Source of the DNA: Methylomicrobium agile
Lineage (GTDB): Bacteria > Pseudomonadota > Gammaproteobacteria > Methylococcales > Methylomonadaceae
DNA length: 64,000 bases
Assembly: GCF_000733855.1 (NCBI RefSeq)
Contig: NZ_JPOJ01000001.1
Coordinates: 2,046,001 to 2,110,000 of the forward strand
Direction: 5' to 3'
A program made the position numbers and the translations under genes. Numbering within the stretch: the first letter of the stretch is position 1; every line of letters starts with the position of its first letter. The notes under the pieces are model-generated. The model was not told the DNA's origin and made no database searches. It saw only the letters and a program-made list of their open reading frames with translations. Of this stretch, positions 1-7,102 are shown piece after piece.

Positions 1-14
1 TCGTTCCGCACATC

Positions 15-509
15 CTACGTTTTTATTCTGTCCAGCCGCAAAAAACTGTAACGAAACCCTGCCGCCGCATCGTCCTCGACATCCTCCCGCTCCGTCTCCA
101 TCCATTCGCTCATATCCAGCTCCGGAAAAAAAGTATCGCCCGGAAATGCCTTGCCGATCTTGGTCAGATAAATCGTCTCGGCCCGCGGCAGCAGGGCTTC
201 GTAAAGGTCCGAGCCGCCGGCCACGAAAATTTCGCCGTGATCCCGGCAGCCGGTCCGGATCGCGGTTTCCAGGTCGCGCGCGACCACGCAGCCCTCCGGC
301 GCATAGGCCGGATTGCGGGTCAGGATGATATTGGTGCGGCCGGGCAGAGGCCGGCCGATCGATTCGAAGGTCTTGCGGCCCATCAGGATCGGCGAGCCCA
401 TCGTGATCTTTTTGAAGTGTTTCAGGTCGGCGGAGAGATGCCAGGGCATTTGGTTGTTCAGGCCGATGGCCCGGTTGCTCGCCATCGCGACGATGAGTGA
501 GATTTTCAT
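15..509 (-). CDS. folA: Dihydrofolate reductase
   Basis: This enzyme reduces dihydrofolate to tetrahydrofolate with NADPH in the cytosol, feeding one-carbon and thymidylate synthesis. The 164-residue product has the usual length for a chromosomal DHFR. It starts MKISLIVAMASNRAIG, has the MPWHLSADL active-site segment with the catalytic Asp at residue 28, the GRKTFESIGRPLPGR cofactor segment and the FVAGGSDLY nucleotide-binding segment. It is divergent from the asparaginase gene with about 60 bases between them. Its TAG stop is part of the GTAGGATGTGC sequence of an intergenic repeat, so the C-terminus probably ends exactly where the repeat begins. Confidence 0.97.
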   Translation of the reverse strand: MKISLIVAMASNRAIGLNNQMPWHLSADLKHFKKITMGSPILMGRKTFESIGRPLPGRTNIILTRNPAYAPEGCVVARDLETAIRTGCRDHGEIFVAGGSDLYEALLPRAETIYLTKIGKAFPGDTFFPELDMSEWMETEREDVEDDAAAGFRYSFLRLDRIKT

Positions 510-569
510 GCGGGGGTGGTTTAAAATCTGGGGCGATTCAGGTTTAGGACAAAACGGACATCATACACT

Positions 570-1592
570 ATGAAACAGATTCTGGTTGTATTCACCGGCG
601 GTACGATAGGGTCGGCCGCCAGCGAAGGCACGATCAAGCCGTCCGAGGCGGCGCCTTTCAAACTGCTCGGCGAGTTTCGACGCCGTTTTCCCGAGATGGC
701 GAAGGAGATCGGCTTCGACTCGATCGAACCGATCCGGCTGCTCAGCGAAAATCTTGCCCCCGCCGCCTGGCCGATCATTATCGAGGCGATCGAAGCCAAG
801 CAGCCGGAACGCTACGACGGCGTGATCGTGACCCACGGCACCGATACGCTGGCTTACACCGCGGCAGCGCTCGCTTTTTATTTCCGTGGGCTGAAGGTGC
901 CGCTGCTGCTGGTATCGAGCGACCATCCGCTCGATCATCCGCAGGCGAACGGGCCGGACAATTTCCGCTGCGCGGTCGATTTTATCCTGGACGTGAAAGA
1001 GCCCGGCGTCTTCGTGCCTTACCGCAATCGAGGCCAAGCCATGCAGGTGCACCGGGGCGCGCGGCTGGCGTCGTCATTGCAGTTGAGCGGCGATTTTTTC
1101 AGCGTGCAGGGGCAAAGTTATCTGGAATATCGCGACGGCCGGTTCCTGAGCCAGAGCTTGCCGGCATTATCGGCACGAGCGGAGATGGCTGGCGTCAAAG
1201 CGCGGTTTTCGGACCGGATTCTGATAATCCGGCCTTATCCGGGGCTCGATTACACGCATTTCTCACTGAACGGCGTCGAAGCGGTCCTGCACGATCTTTA
1301 CCATTCCGGCACCGCCTGCAGCACCCGTCAATGGGGCGAAAATCATTCGCTGCCGGCGTTCATCAAACGCTGCCGGCAGCAGGGCGTGAAAGTGTATCTG
1401 GCGCCGGCGCGAAAGTCGCCGGACGCGTATGAAAGTACTCGGTTTCTGCTCGATGCGGGCGCGGAGATGATCTGGAACATGTCGATTGAGGCGGCTTACG
1501 TGAAACTGGCGCTGGCGTATGGGAATTTTCAGGAGCCGCAGGACATTACGGCATTTCTGGCGGTGGATATGGCGGGGGAGTTTGTTGACTAG
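570..1592 (+). CDS. ansA: Type I L-asparaginase
   Basis: The product hydrolyses L-asparagine to aspartate and ammonia. It is 340 residues, typical of the cytosolic type I family. The two nucleophile loops are visible: TGGTIG at residues 9-14 and HGTDT at residues 89-93, followed by the SSDHPLDHPQANGPDNF region. No signal peptide is seen, which argues against the periplasmic type II enzyme. It stands alone, divergent from folA, and is followed by a repeat fragment near 1631-1666 (CCGGCAGGGATTGCCGG core). Confidence 0.93.
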   Translation: MKQILVVFTGGTIGSAASEGTIKPSEAAPFKLLGEFRRRFPEMAKEIGFDSIEPIRLLSENLAPAAWPIIIEAIEAKQPERYDGVIVTHGTDTLAYTAAALAFYFRGLKVPLLLVSSDHPLDHPQANGPDNFRCAVDFILDVKEPGVFVPYRNRGQAMQVHRGARLASSLQLSGDFFSVQGQSYLEYRDGRFLSQSLPALSARAEMAGVKARFSDRILIIRPYPGLDYTHFSLNGVEAVLHDLYHSGTACSTRQWGENHSLPAFIKRCRQQGVKVYLAPARKSPDAYESTRFLLDAGAEMIWNMSIEAAYVKLALAYGNFQEPQDITAFLAVDMAGEFVD

Positions 1593-1678
1593 AGTGTGTT
1601 CCAATAGTCCGATGCTGCTTAACGAAGCCGTCATACCGGCAGGGATTGCCGGTATCCAGAACACAGGGAGGTGATAGG

Positions 1679-1996
1679 ATGCTAATGGAAAAACAACCTT
1701 GTGTTTATATTCTTGCCAGCGGTCGTAATGGGACTCTATATGTTGGCGTAACGTCTGACCTAATTGGCCGAGTGTATCAACATCGCCAGAAGATGATTCA
1801 GGGATTCACTGCCCGCTATGGGGTTGATCAGTTGGTGTGGTATGAAACTCATGAGCAGATGGAAAGCGCTATTATGAGAGAGAAACAAATTAAGAAATGG
1901 TCGCGTGTATTTAAAAAGCGTCTGATTGAGTTAGATAACCCAGCTTGGCGAGACTTGTGGCCCGATTTAGTATCGTCTTCCGTGGCGGCTCGGTAA
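1679..1996 (+). CDS. GIY-YIG nuclease superfamily protein
   Basis: This is a small single-domain GIY-YIG protein (105 residues) of the UPF0213/YhbQ-like type. The motif appears as VYILASGRNGTLYVGVT, followed by the family Arg/Glu region (IMREKQIKKWSR). The true substrate is unknown; relatives are genomic nuclease-fold proteins of uncertain role. The ATG at 1679 was chosen because an almost complete Shine-Dalgarno sequence, GGAGGTGAT at 1667-1675, precedes it; an upstream start at 1646 would lie inside a repeat. Codon use is more AT-rich than in neighbouring genes. The last residues run into repeat sequence starting near 1991, so the original C-terminus may have been altered. Confidence 0.85.
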   Translation: MLMEKQPCVYILASGRNGTLYVGVTSDLIGRVYQHRQKMIQGFTARYGVDQLVWYETHEQMESAIMREKQIKKWSRVFKKRLIELDNPAWRDLWPDLVSSSVAAR

Positions 1997-2113
1997 CTGC
2001 TCCTGCGTTACTCTCGATCGCGTGTTCCCGACACGATCTACCTCGCCCTTCCTGGGCTCGTACCTCCTGCATCCATGCGGTTGTGGATCCCGGCAATCCC
2101 TGCCGGGATGACG
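1991..2113. repeat. Dispersed intergenic repeat fragment
   Basis: This stretch carries the phrase CGGTAACTGCTCCTGCGTTACTC and ends with a CCCGGCAATCCCTGCCGGGATGAC palindrome core. The same phrases recur near 14180-14320, 19287-19360 and 54558-54610. A related short piece lies at 1631-1666. The element probably spread by transposition or recombination; no ORF is apparent. Confidence 0.7.
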
Positions 2114-2145
2114 CCCCGATAACATGGGAATTTACCCATCCGTTA

Positions 2146-2173
2146 TTGAAAATCCTCCATTCGCTCCCCATAT
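2146..2173 (+). promoter_or_regulatory. Sigma-32 (heat-shock) type promoter of clpB
   Basis: TTGAAA at 2146-2151 and CCCCATAT at 2166-2173 are separated by 14 bases, matching the RpoH pattern (CTTGAAA, 11-16 bases, CCCCATNT). The -10 element lies about 43 bases before the clpB start, as expected for a heat-shock gene. Confidence 0.8.
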
Positions 2174-2215
2174 CCCCCGCAACTCAGAAATTCTCTCATC
2201 AAGAGGTAAACCCAC

Positions 2216-4792
2216 ATGCGAATGGATAAATTGACCGGCAAGTTTCAGGAAGCGTTGTCGGATGCCCAGAGCTTGGCTTTGGGCAAGGATCACCAGTTCA
2301 TCGAGCCCGTGCACCTGATGATCGCGTTGATGGATCAGGAAGGCGGCACCGTCAAACCGCTGCTCGCCCAGATCGGCGCCAATACCGCCGGTCTGCGCGC
2401 CGAACTCGGACAAGCGCTGAACCGGTTCCCGACCGTGTCGGGCACCGGCGGCGACGTACAGATTTCGAGCGAGCTGGCGCGCCTGCTGAACCTGACCGAC
2501 AAGCTTGCGCAGAAGCGCGGCGACAAGTTCATTGCCAGCGAGCTGTTTTTGCTGGCCGCGTTCGAGGAAAGAGGCCTGTTGCAGGATCTCTTGAAGAAAG
2601 CCGGGGCGAGCAGGCAGGCGGTCGAAAAAGCGATCGAGGCGATGCGCGGCGGCCAGCAGGTCGACGACCCGAACGCGGAAGATCAGCGCCAAGCGCTGAA
2701 GAAATATACGATCGACCTGACCGAACGCGCCGAAGCGGGCAAACTCGACCCCGTGATCGGCCGCGACGACGAAATCCGCCGCACGATCCAGGTGCTGCAG
2801 CGCCGCACCAAGAACAATCCGGTGTTGATCGGCGAACCCGGCGTCGGCAAGACCGCGATCGTCGAAGGGCTGGCGCAAAGGATCGTGAACGGCGAAGTGC
2901 CGGAAGGGATCAAGGGCAAGCGGGTACTGGCGCTGGACATGGCGGCGCTGATCGCGGGCGCGAAGTTCCGCGGCGAATTCGAGGAGCGCCTGAAAGCGGT
3001 GTTGAACGATCTGGCCAAGCAGGAAGGCCAGGTGATCCTGTTCATCGACGAACTGCACACGATGGTTGGCGCGGGCAAGGCCGAAGGCGCGATGGACGCG
3101 GGCAACATGCTGAAACCGGCGCTCGCGCGCGGCGAACTGCACTGCGTCGGCGCGACCACGCTGGACGAATACCGCAAATATGTCGAGAAGGATGCGGCGC
3201 TGGAACGCCGGTTCCAGAAGGTGCTAGTCGACGAGCCCTCGGTTGAGGATACGATCGCGATCCTGCGCGGGCTGAAGGAAAAATACGAGGTGCATCATGG
3301 CGTCGAAATCACCGACCCGGCGATCGTCGCGGCGGCCGGATTATCGTACCGCTATATTTCCGACCGCCAGTTACCGGACAAGGCGATCGACCTGATCGAT
3401 GAGGCCGCGAGCCGGATTCGGATGGAACAGGACTCGAAGCCCGAGGAGATGGACAGGCTGGACCGCCGCCTGATTCAACTGAAGATCGAACAGGTCGCGT
3501 TGAAGAAGGAATCCGATCCGGCCTCCAAAAAGCGGCTCGAAATTCTCGAAGAAGAAATCGCCGAGGTCGAAAAGGACTATTCGGATCTGGAAGAAATCTG
3601 GAAGGCCGAAAAGGCGTCGCTGCAGGGTTCGGCCTCGATCAAGGAAAAACTCGACCATGCCAAGGTCGAGCTCGAATCGGCGCGGCGCGCGGGCGATTTG
3701 AACCGGATGGCGGAACTGCAATACGGGGTGATTCCCGAGCTCGAAAAACAGTTGGCGCAGGCAGGCACCGGCGAAGCCAAGAAGATGACCCTACTCCGGA
3801 ATAAGGTGACCGAAGAGGAAATCGCCGAAGTCGTTTCCAAATGGACCGGCATCCCGGTCTCGAAGATGATGGAAGGCGAGCGCGACAAACTGCTGCGTAT
3901 GGAAGAAGCCATCAGCAAGCGCGTAGTCGGCCAGGAAGAAGCCCTGAAAGCGGTCAGCAACGCGATTCGCCGCTCGCGGGCGGGGCTGTCCGACCCGAAC
4001 CGTCCGAACGGCTCGTTCTTGTTCCTGGGGCCGACCGGCGTCGGCAAGACCGAGTTGTGCAAGGCGCTGGCCGAATTCCTGTTCGATACGGCCGATGCGC
4101 TGGTCCGGATCGACATGTCCGAGTTCATGGAGAAACATTCGGTTGCCCGTCTGATCGGTGCGCCGCCGGGCTATGTCGGCTACGAGGAAGGCGGCTATCT
4201 GACCGAGGCGGTGCGCCGGAAGCCGTATTCGGTGATCCTGATGGACGAGGTCGAAAAGGCGCATCCGGACGTATTCAACGTCTTGCTGCAGGTGCTGGAC
4301 GACGGACGCCTGACCGATGGGCAGGGGCGCACGGTCGACTTCCGAAACACGGTGGTCGTGATGACTTCGAACCTCGGTTCGAGCCGGATTCAGGAACTGG
4401 CCGGCGAAGCGAATTACCAGGAAATGAAGAACGAAGTGATGGAAATCGTCGGAATGCATTTCAGGCCCGAGTTCATCAACCGGATCGATGAAGTGGTGGT
4501 GTTCCATCCGCTCGAACGCGAACAGATCCGGGCGATTGCCAAGATTCAGATCGCCAATCTGCAGAAACGGCTGGCGGACCGCGAAATCGGCTTCGAGATC
4601 AGCGAGGCCGCGCTCGACCGGCTGGGCGAGGCCGGCTTCGATCCGGTCTACGGTGCGCGGCCGTTGAAGCGGGCGATCCAGCATCAGCTTGAAAATCCGC
4701 TCGCGCAGGAAATCCTGGCCGGCCGGTTCGCGTCGGGGGGTACGGTCAAGGTCGAGCTGGAAGAAGGACTGCTGCGGTTTGTGAAAGGCTGA
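2216..4792 (+). CDS. clpB: ATP-dependent disaggregase ClpB
   Basis: ClpB is a hexameric AAA+ chaperone that works with DnaK to extract polypeptides from aggregates. At 858 residues it is full length. An N-terminal Clp_N double repeat starts [18 protein letters not shown]. The first AAA module carries GEPGVGKT near residue 205. A long charged coiled-coil middle domain (about 410-520) distinguishes ClpB from ClpA. The second AAA module carries GPTGVGKT near residue 605, and the D2-small domain follows. There is no ClpP-docking IGF/L loop requirement in this class. An AAGAGG ribosome-binding site precedes the ATG, and a sigma-32 promoter lies just upstream. Confidence 0.98.
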   Translation: MRMDKLTGKFQEALSDAQSLALGKDHQFIEPVHLMIALMDQEGGTVKPLLAQIGANTAGLRAELGQALNRFPTVSGTGGDVQISSELARLLNLTDKLAQKRGDKFIASELFLLAAFEERGLLQDLLKKAGASRQAVEKAIEAMRGGQQVDDPNAEDQRQALKKYTIDLTERAEAGKLDPVIGRDDEIRRTIQVLQRRTKNNPVLIGEPGVGKTAIVEGLAQRIVNGEVPEGIKGKRVLALDMAALIAGAKFRGEFEERLKAVLNDLAKQEGQVILFIDELHTMVGAGKAEGAMDAGNMLKPALARGELHCVGATTLDEYRKYVEKDAALERRFQKVLVDEPSVEDTIAILRGLKEKYEVHHGVEITDPAIVAAAGLSYRYISDRQLPDKAIDLIDEAASRIRMEQDSKPEEMDRLDRRLIQLKIEQVALKKESDPASKKRLEILEEEIAEVEKDYSDLEEIWKAEKASLQGSASIKEKLDHAKVELESARRAGDLNRMAELQYGVIPELEKQLAQAGTGEAKKMTLLRNKVTEEEIAEVVSKWTGIPVSKMMEGERDKLLRMEEAISKRVVGQEEALKAVSNAIRRSRAGLSDPNRPNGSFLFLGPTGVGKTELCKALAEFLFDTADALVRIDMSEFMEKHSVARLIGAPPGYVGYEEGGYLTEAVRRKPYSVILMDEVEKAHPDVFNVLLQVLDDGRLTDGQGRTVDFRNTVVVMTSNLGSSRIQELAGEANYQEMKNEVMEIVGMHFRPEFINRIDEVVVFHPLEREQIRAIAKIQIANLQKRLADREIGFEISEAALDRLGEAGFDPVYGARPLKRAIQHQLENPLAQEILAGRFASGGTVKVELEEGLLRFVKG

Positions 4793-4811
4793 CGGACTAA
4801 CCCCTATAACC

Positions 4812-4970
4812 GTAGGATGTGCCGACGCAGGGGCGCATCGTTTGTGCTTGATGCTCAAAAGGCAATTTGATGCGCTTCACTTCGTTCAGCACATCCTACG
4901 GCTCTTGTAGGGCGGATTCGCCTCCAGGCAATCCGCCATCCGCTTTAAAGCCTGTCTACAGCTCTATCGC
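4812..4970. repeat. REP-like hairpin plus second repeat unit
   Basis: A long inverted repeat runs from GTAGGATGTGC at 4812 to GCACATCCTAC ending at 4899, with internal GCGCATC/GATGCGC arms. It is followed by a GTAGGGCGGATTCGCC unit with GGCAATCCGCC. Copies of both units occur at 23040-23282, 27428-27702 and 46284-46362. Confidence 0.8.
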
Positions 4971-4995
4971 TATCCTTCTCCAAAAGCCTACGCCC

Positions 4996-5370
4996 GTGAG
5001 ACACCTTGTCGTCCTGCTGATCGTTTTCTACCAGAAATTCATCTCGCCCTACAAGGGCTTCCGCTGTGCTTATGCGGTGCTGCACGGCGGCGATTCCTGT
5101 TCCGAAGCGGTCAAAAAAATCGTGCGCGACAAAGGCCCTTTCGGCGGTTATCGGGATATCCGCGCCCGTTTTCAGGCATGCAAGGAGGCCAACGAAACCC
5201 TGATCGGAAGCGGACAACGCCGGCGCGGCCGGAACGATTGCGACGAGTGTCCGGATTGCGACTGCGATTGTTCCGAGGCCTGCCGCTTCAAAAAAGCCGA
5301 TGCCTGCGAACAATCGCGCTGCGACTTGCCGGATCTGTCTTGCGACGCGCCTTGCGATTGCTCGTTTTGA
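4996..5370 (+). CDS. yidD: Membrane protein insertion efficiency factor, cysteine-rich tail
   Basis: YidD proteins are small, peripherally membrane-bound factors that help YidC-dependent insertion. The N-terminal core shows the family signature (FYQKFISPYKGFRCAY, then the C-SEAVKKIV region). The GTG at 4996 gives VRHLVVLLIVFYQKF, the canonical start; the longer open frame upstream is repeat DNA. The 124-residue product is longer than the usual 70-90 residues because of a tail from about residue 75 containing 11 cysteines in Asp-Cys and Cys-x-Cys arrangements (CPDCDCDCSEAC). The gene is not in the common rpmH-rnpA-yidD-yidC cluster, so this may be a paralogue. Confidence 0.85.
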   Translation: MRHLVVLLIVFYQKFISPYKGFRCAYAVLHGGDSCSEAVKKIVRDKGPFGGYRDIRARFQACKEANETLIGSGQRRRGRNDCDECPDCDCDCSEACRFKKADACEQSRCDLPDLSCDAPCDCSF

Positions 5371-5411
5371 TAAGCCAAAAGAACAATCAAGCGATTGGAT
5401 GCGCCGGTGAT

Positions 5412-5978
5412 TTAGTGCTTATAAGTTCCGACCAATTCCGCATGGTCGAGAATATGCCCGTCCATTGCCTTCATCAGCGCGGCTTTGTCCGGTTCATCCA
5501 GGTCGGGCAGCGCCGTGTCCAGCGCATATAGCTTGAAGAAATAGCGGTGTGTTCCGAAAGTCGGGCAAGGACCTTTGTAGCCGGTCTTCTTCCAGTCGTT
5601 CTTGCCCTGCAGGGTGCCTTGGGGCAGGTTTTCCGGGCCGATGTTCGGGAACAATTTGGAAGCTGAGGTCGGGATGTTGTACAGCACCCAATGGACCCAG
5701 GTCATCACCGGCGTGATGGGCGTTGGCGCATCCGGGTCGTCGACGATCAAGGCGAGGCTTTTAGCGTCCGCCGGAGTATTGGACCAGGCCAGTTCGGGCG
5801 AGACGTCCGAGCCGTCGCAGGTAAACTGTTTCGGAATTGAGCCCTGATGAGAAAAGGCGGAGGATGTGAGCGTCATTTGAACTTTGGCGCCCGGTTCCTC
5901 CGCCGAAAAGGCGCTTGCGGAATAAGCGCAAGCCATTATGACGGCCATGGGAATAAAGGATGGATTCAGCGTTTTCAT
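5412..5978 (-). CDS. Secreted YbhB/YbcL-type PEBP protein
   Basis: This 188-residue member of the phosphatidylethanolamine-binding/Raf-kinase-inhibitor-like family has a Sec signal peptide (hydrophobic residues 8-22, cleavage near ASAFSAEE), so it is probably periplasmic. Family motifs are present: FTCDGSDVSPELAW, the DDPDAP anion-site loop, WVHWVLYNIP and GPCPTFGTHRYFFKLYALD. The biochemical role of bacterial members is not settled. It converges with yidD (41 bases apart) and is followed upstream by about 220 bases without a recognisable gene. Confidence 0.9.
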   Translation of the reverse strand: MKTLNPSFIPMAVIMACAYSASAFSAEEPGAKVQMTLTSSAFSHQGSIPKQFTCDGSDVSPELAWSNTPADAKSLALIVDDPDAPTPITPVMTWVHWVLYNIPTSASKLFPNIGPENLPQGTLQGKNDWKKTGYKGPCPTFGTHRYFFKLYALDTALPDLDEPDKAALMKAMDGHILDHAELVGTYKH

Positions 5979-6199
5979 TGTTGCCTCCTTGGATTCGGAT
6001 CAGTTGCCAATAAGCGAAGAAATGCAGGCGCTCGCCGCCCAAAATAACGGGTTTGAATTTCCCGCGACGTAACTTCATCTTGGAGCGAGTCCGACGCTCA
6101 AATGCTCCGGCATTCTCATAAAGGAAACGTCGGATAAGCTTTTTACCTGGATCGACAAAACTCGCTTTGTCGATCAGCCAAAATCCTGCCGTGCGGAAA

Positions 6200-6418
6200 C
6201 TATCGCGACTGTTTTTCCAGTTCGCTCTGGCAAGCCAGGCAATATTTGCAGGGAATCGCCTGGCGCCGGCTTTCCGGTATCGGCTCGCCGCATTCTTCGC
6301 AATGCGTGGCCGATTCGCCCGCATACATCGATTTGCGCTGTTCCTCGATAAAAAGATTGGTCATTTGCTCCATGCGTTCAAGTATGGCGTCTGTTCCGCC
6401 TGCCCATGCTGTTGACAT
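6200..6418 (-). CDS. DksA/TraR-family C4 zinc-finger protein
   Basis: This short (72-residue) protein has one zinc finger, CEECG and CKYCLAC, joined by IPESRRQAIP, the signature of TraR/YbiI-type small DksA homologues. Full-length DksA has an N-terminal coiled coil that inserts into the RNA polymerase secondary channel; here only a short helix precedes the finger, as in phage and plasmid TraR-like proteins. A role in modulating RNA polymerase is inferred from the family only. Confidence 0.85.
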   Translation of the reverse strand: MSTAWAGGTDAILERMEQMTNLFIEEQRKSMYAGESATHCEECGEPIPESRRQAIPCKYCLACQSELEKQSR

Positions 6419-6727
6419 TGTCGGTCTACTCTAAAAAACTGAAACGGGGATTCCGGAATGGGTAAATGTTTGAATGTTGAGTCAGGTAAAAGTTTCGCTT
6501 CCGCAAAAAACGGCTCTGTTCGTGATGGCGCCGGCAACATGGGCCAAAAGGCACAATTGAGACGGACCTTCCCGATAATTTTTATAGGGAACGAATCCTG
6601 AATTTTATCAATAACGGACGATTTTAACTAACGGCCGGTTGCCTCCGCCATTCGCCTCGTCGCGGTAAGCGTTGCCGCGGGTCCGGCCCCGCGGCCGTTT
6701 ATTGGGCGAAAAACGCTGCTCCGCGCG
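6419..6727. other. Intergenic region with a GC-rich inverted repeat
   Basis: No gene is recognised here. An 8-bp perfect inverted repeat, GCCGCGGG at 6674-6681 and CCCGCGGC at 6688-6695, lies just beyond the end of the oxidase operon. It could terminate that transcript, but it lacks a clear T-tract on the minus strand. Confidence 0.5.
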
Positions 6728-7102
6728 TCACGACAGCGGCGCGCAGGCCGGCACCAGCAAGGCGGCGCTGCCGGCCCATAACACGCCGAAAAAGGACAGC
6801 AGGGCAAGCAGCCGCATCACGCCGGCAAGAAAAGACAAGGATTTTTCCGGCCGTTTCATGCGCAGCACCGCATCGGGTTTCGCGATCGGCAACAGCAATA
6901 TCAGCAGCGCCGCCACGGTCGCGGCAATGACCGCCGTCTGCGCCGCATGAGCGGCGCGGCCGCCGCCGAGGATATCGCAGAAGAGCGATTGGATCGCATA
7001 CACCGCGGCGAAATGCAGTCCCCAAACGAAGGAAGGGCCGACCAAGGCGATCGCCACGGTACCGACCGATTTTTCGGAAACAGGCGGTTTCGATGCCGTC
7101 AT
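6728..7102 (-). CDS. Small membrane protein of the caa3 oxidase operon
   Basis: The 124-residue product has three or four hydrophobic segments (about 17-30, 60-77, 92-122). It is the last gene of the oxidase operon. Its ATG overlaps the subunit I+III stop in an ATGA arrangement, which fixes the start at 7102. It is not similar to a textbook subunit IV by any motif I can name. Position and topology suggest an accessory or assembly subunit of the oxidase. Confidence 0.7.
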   Translation of the reverse strand: MTASKPPVSEKSVGTVAIALVGPSFVWGLHFAAVYAIQSLFCDILGGGRAAHAAQTAVIAATVAALLILLLPIAKPDAVLRMKRPEKSLSFLAGVMRLLALLSFFGVLWAGSAALLVPACAPLS

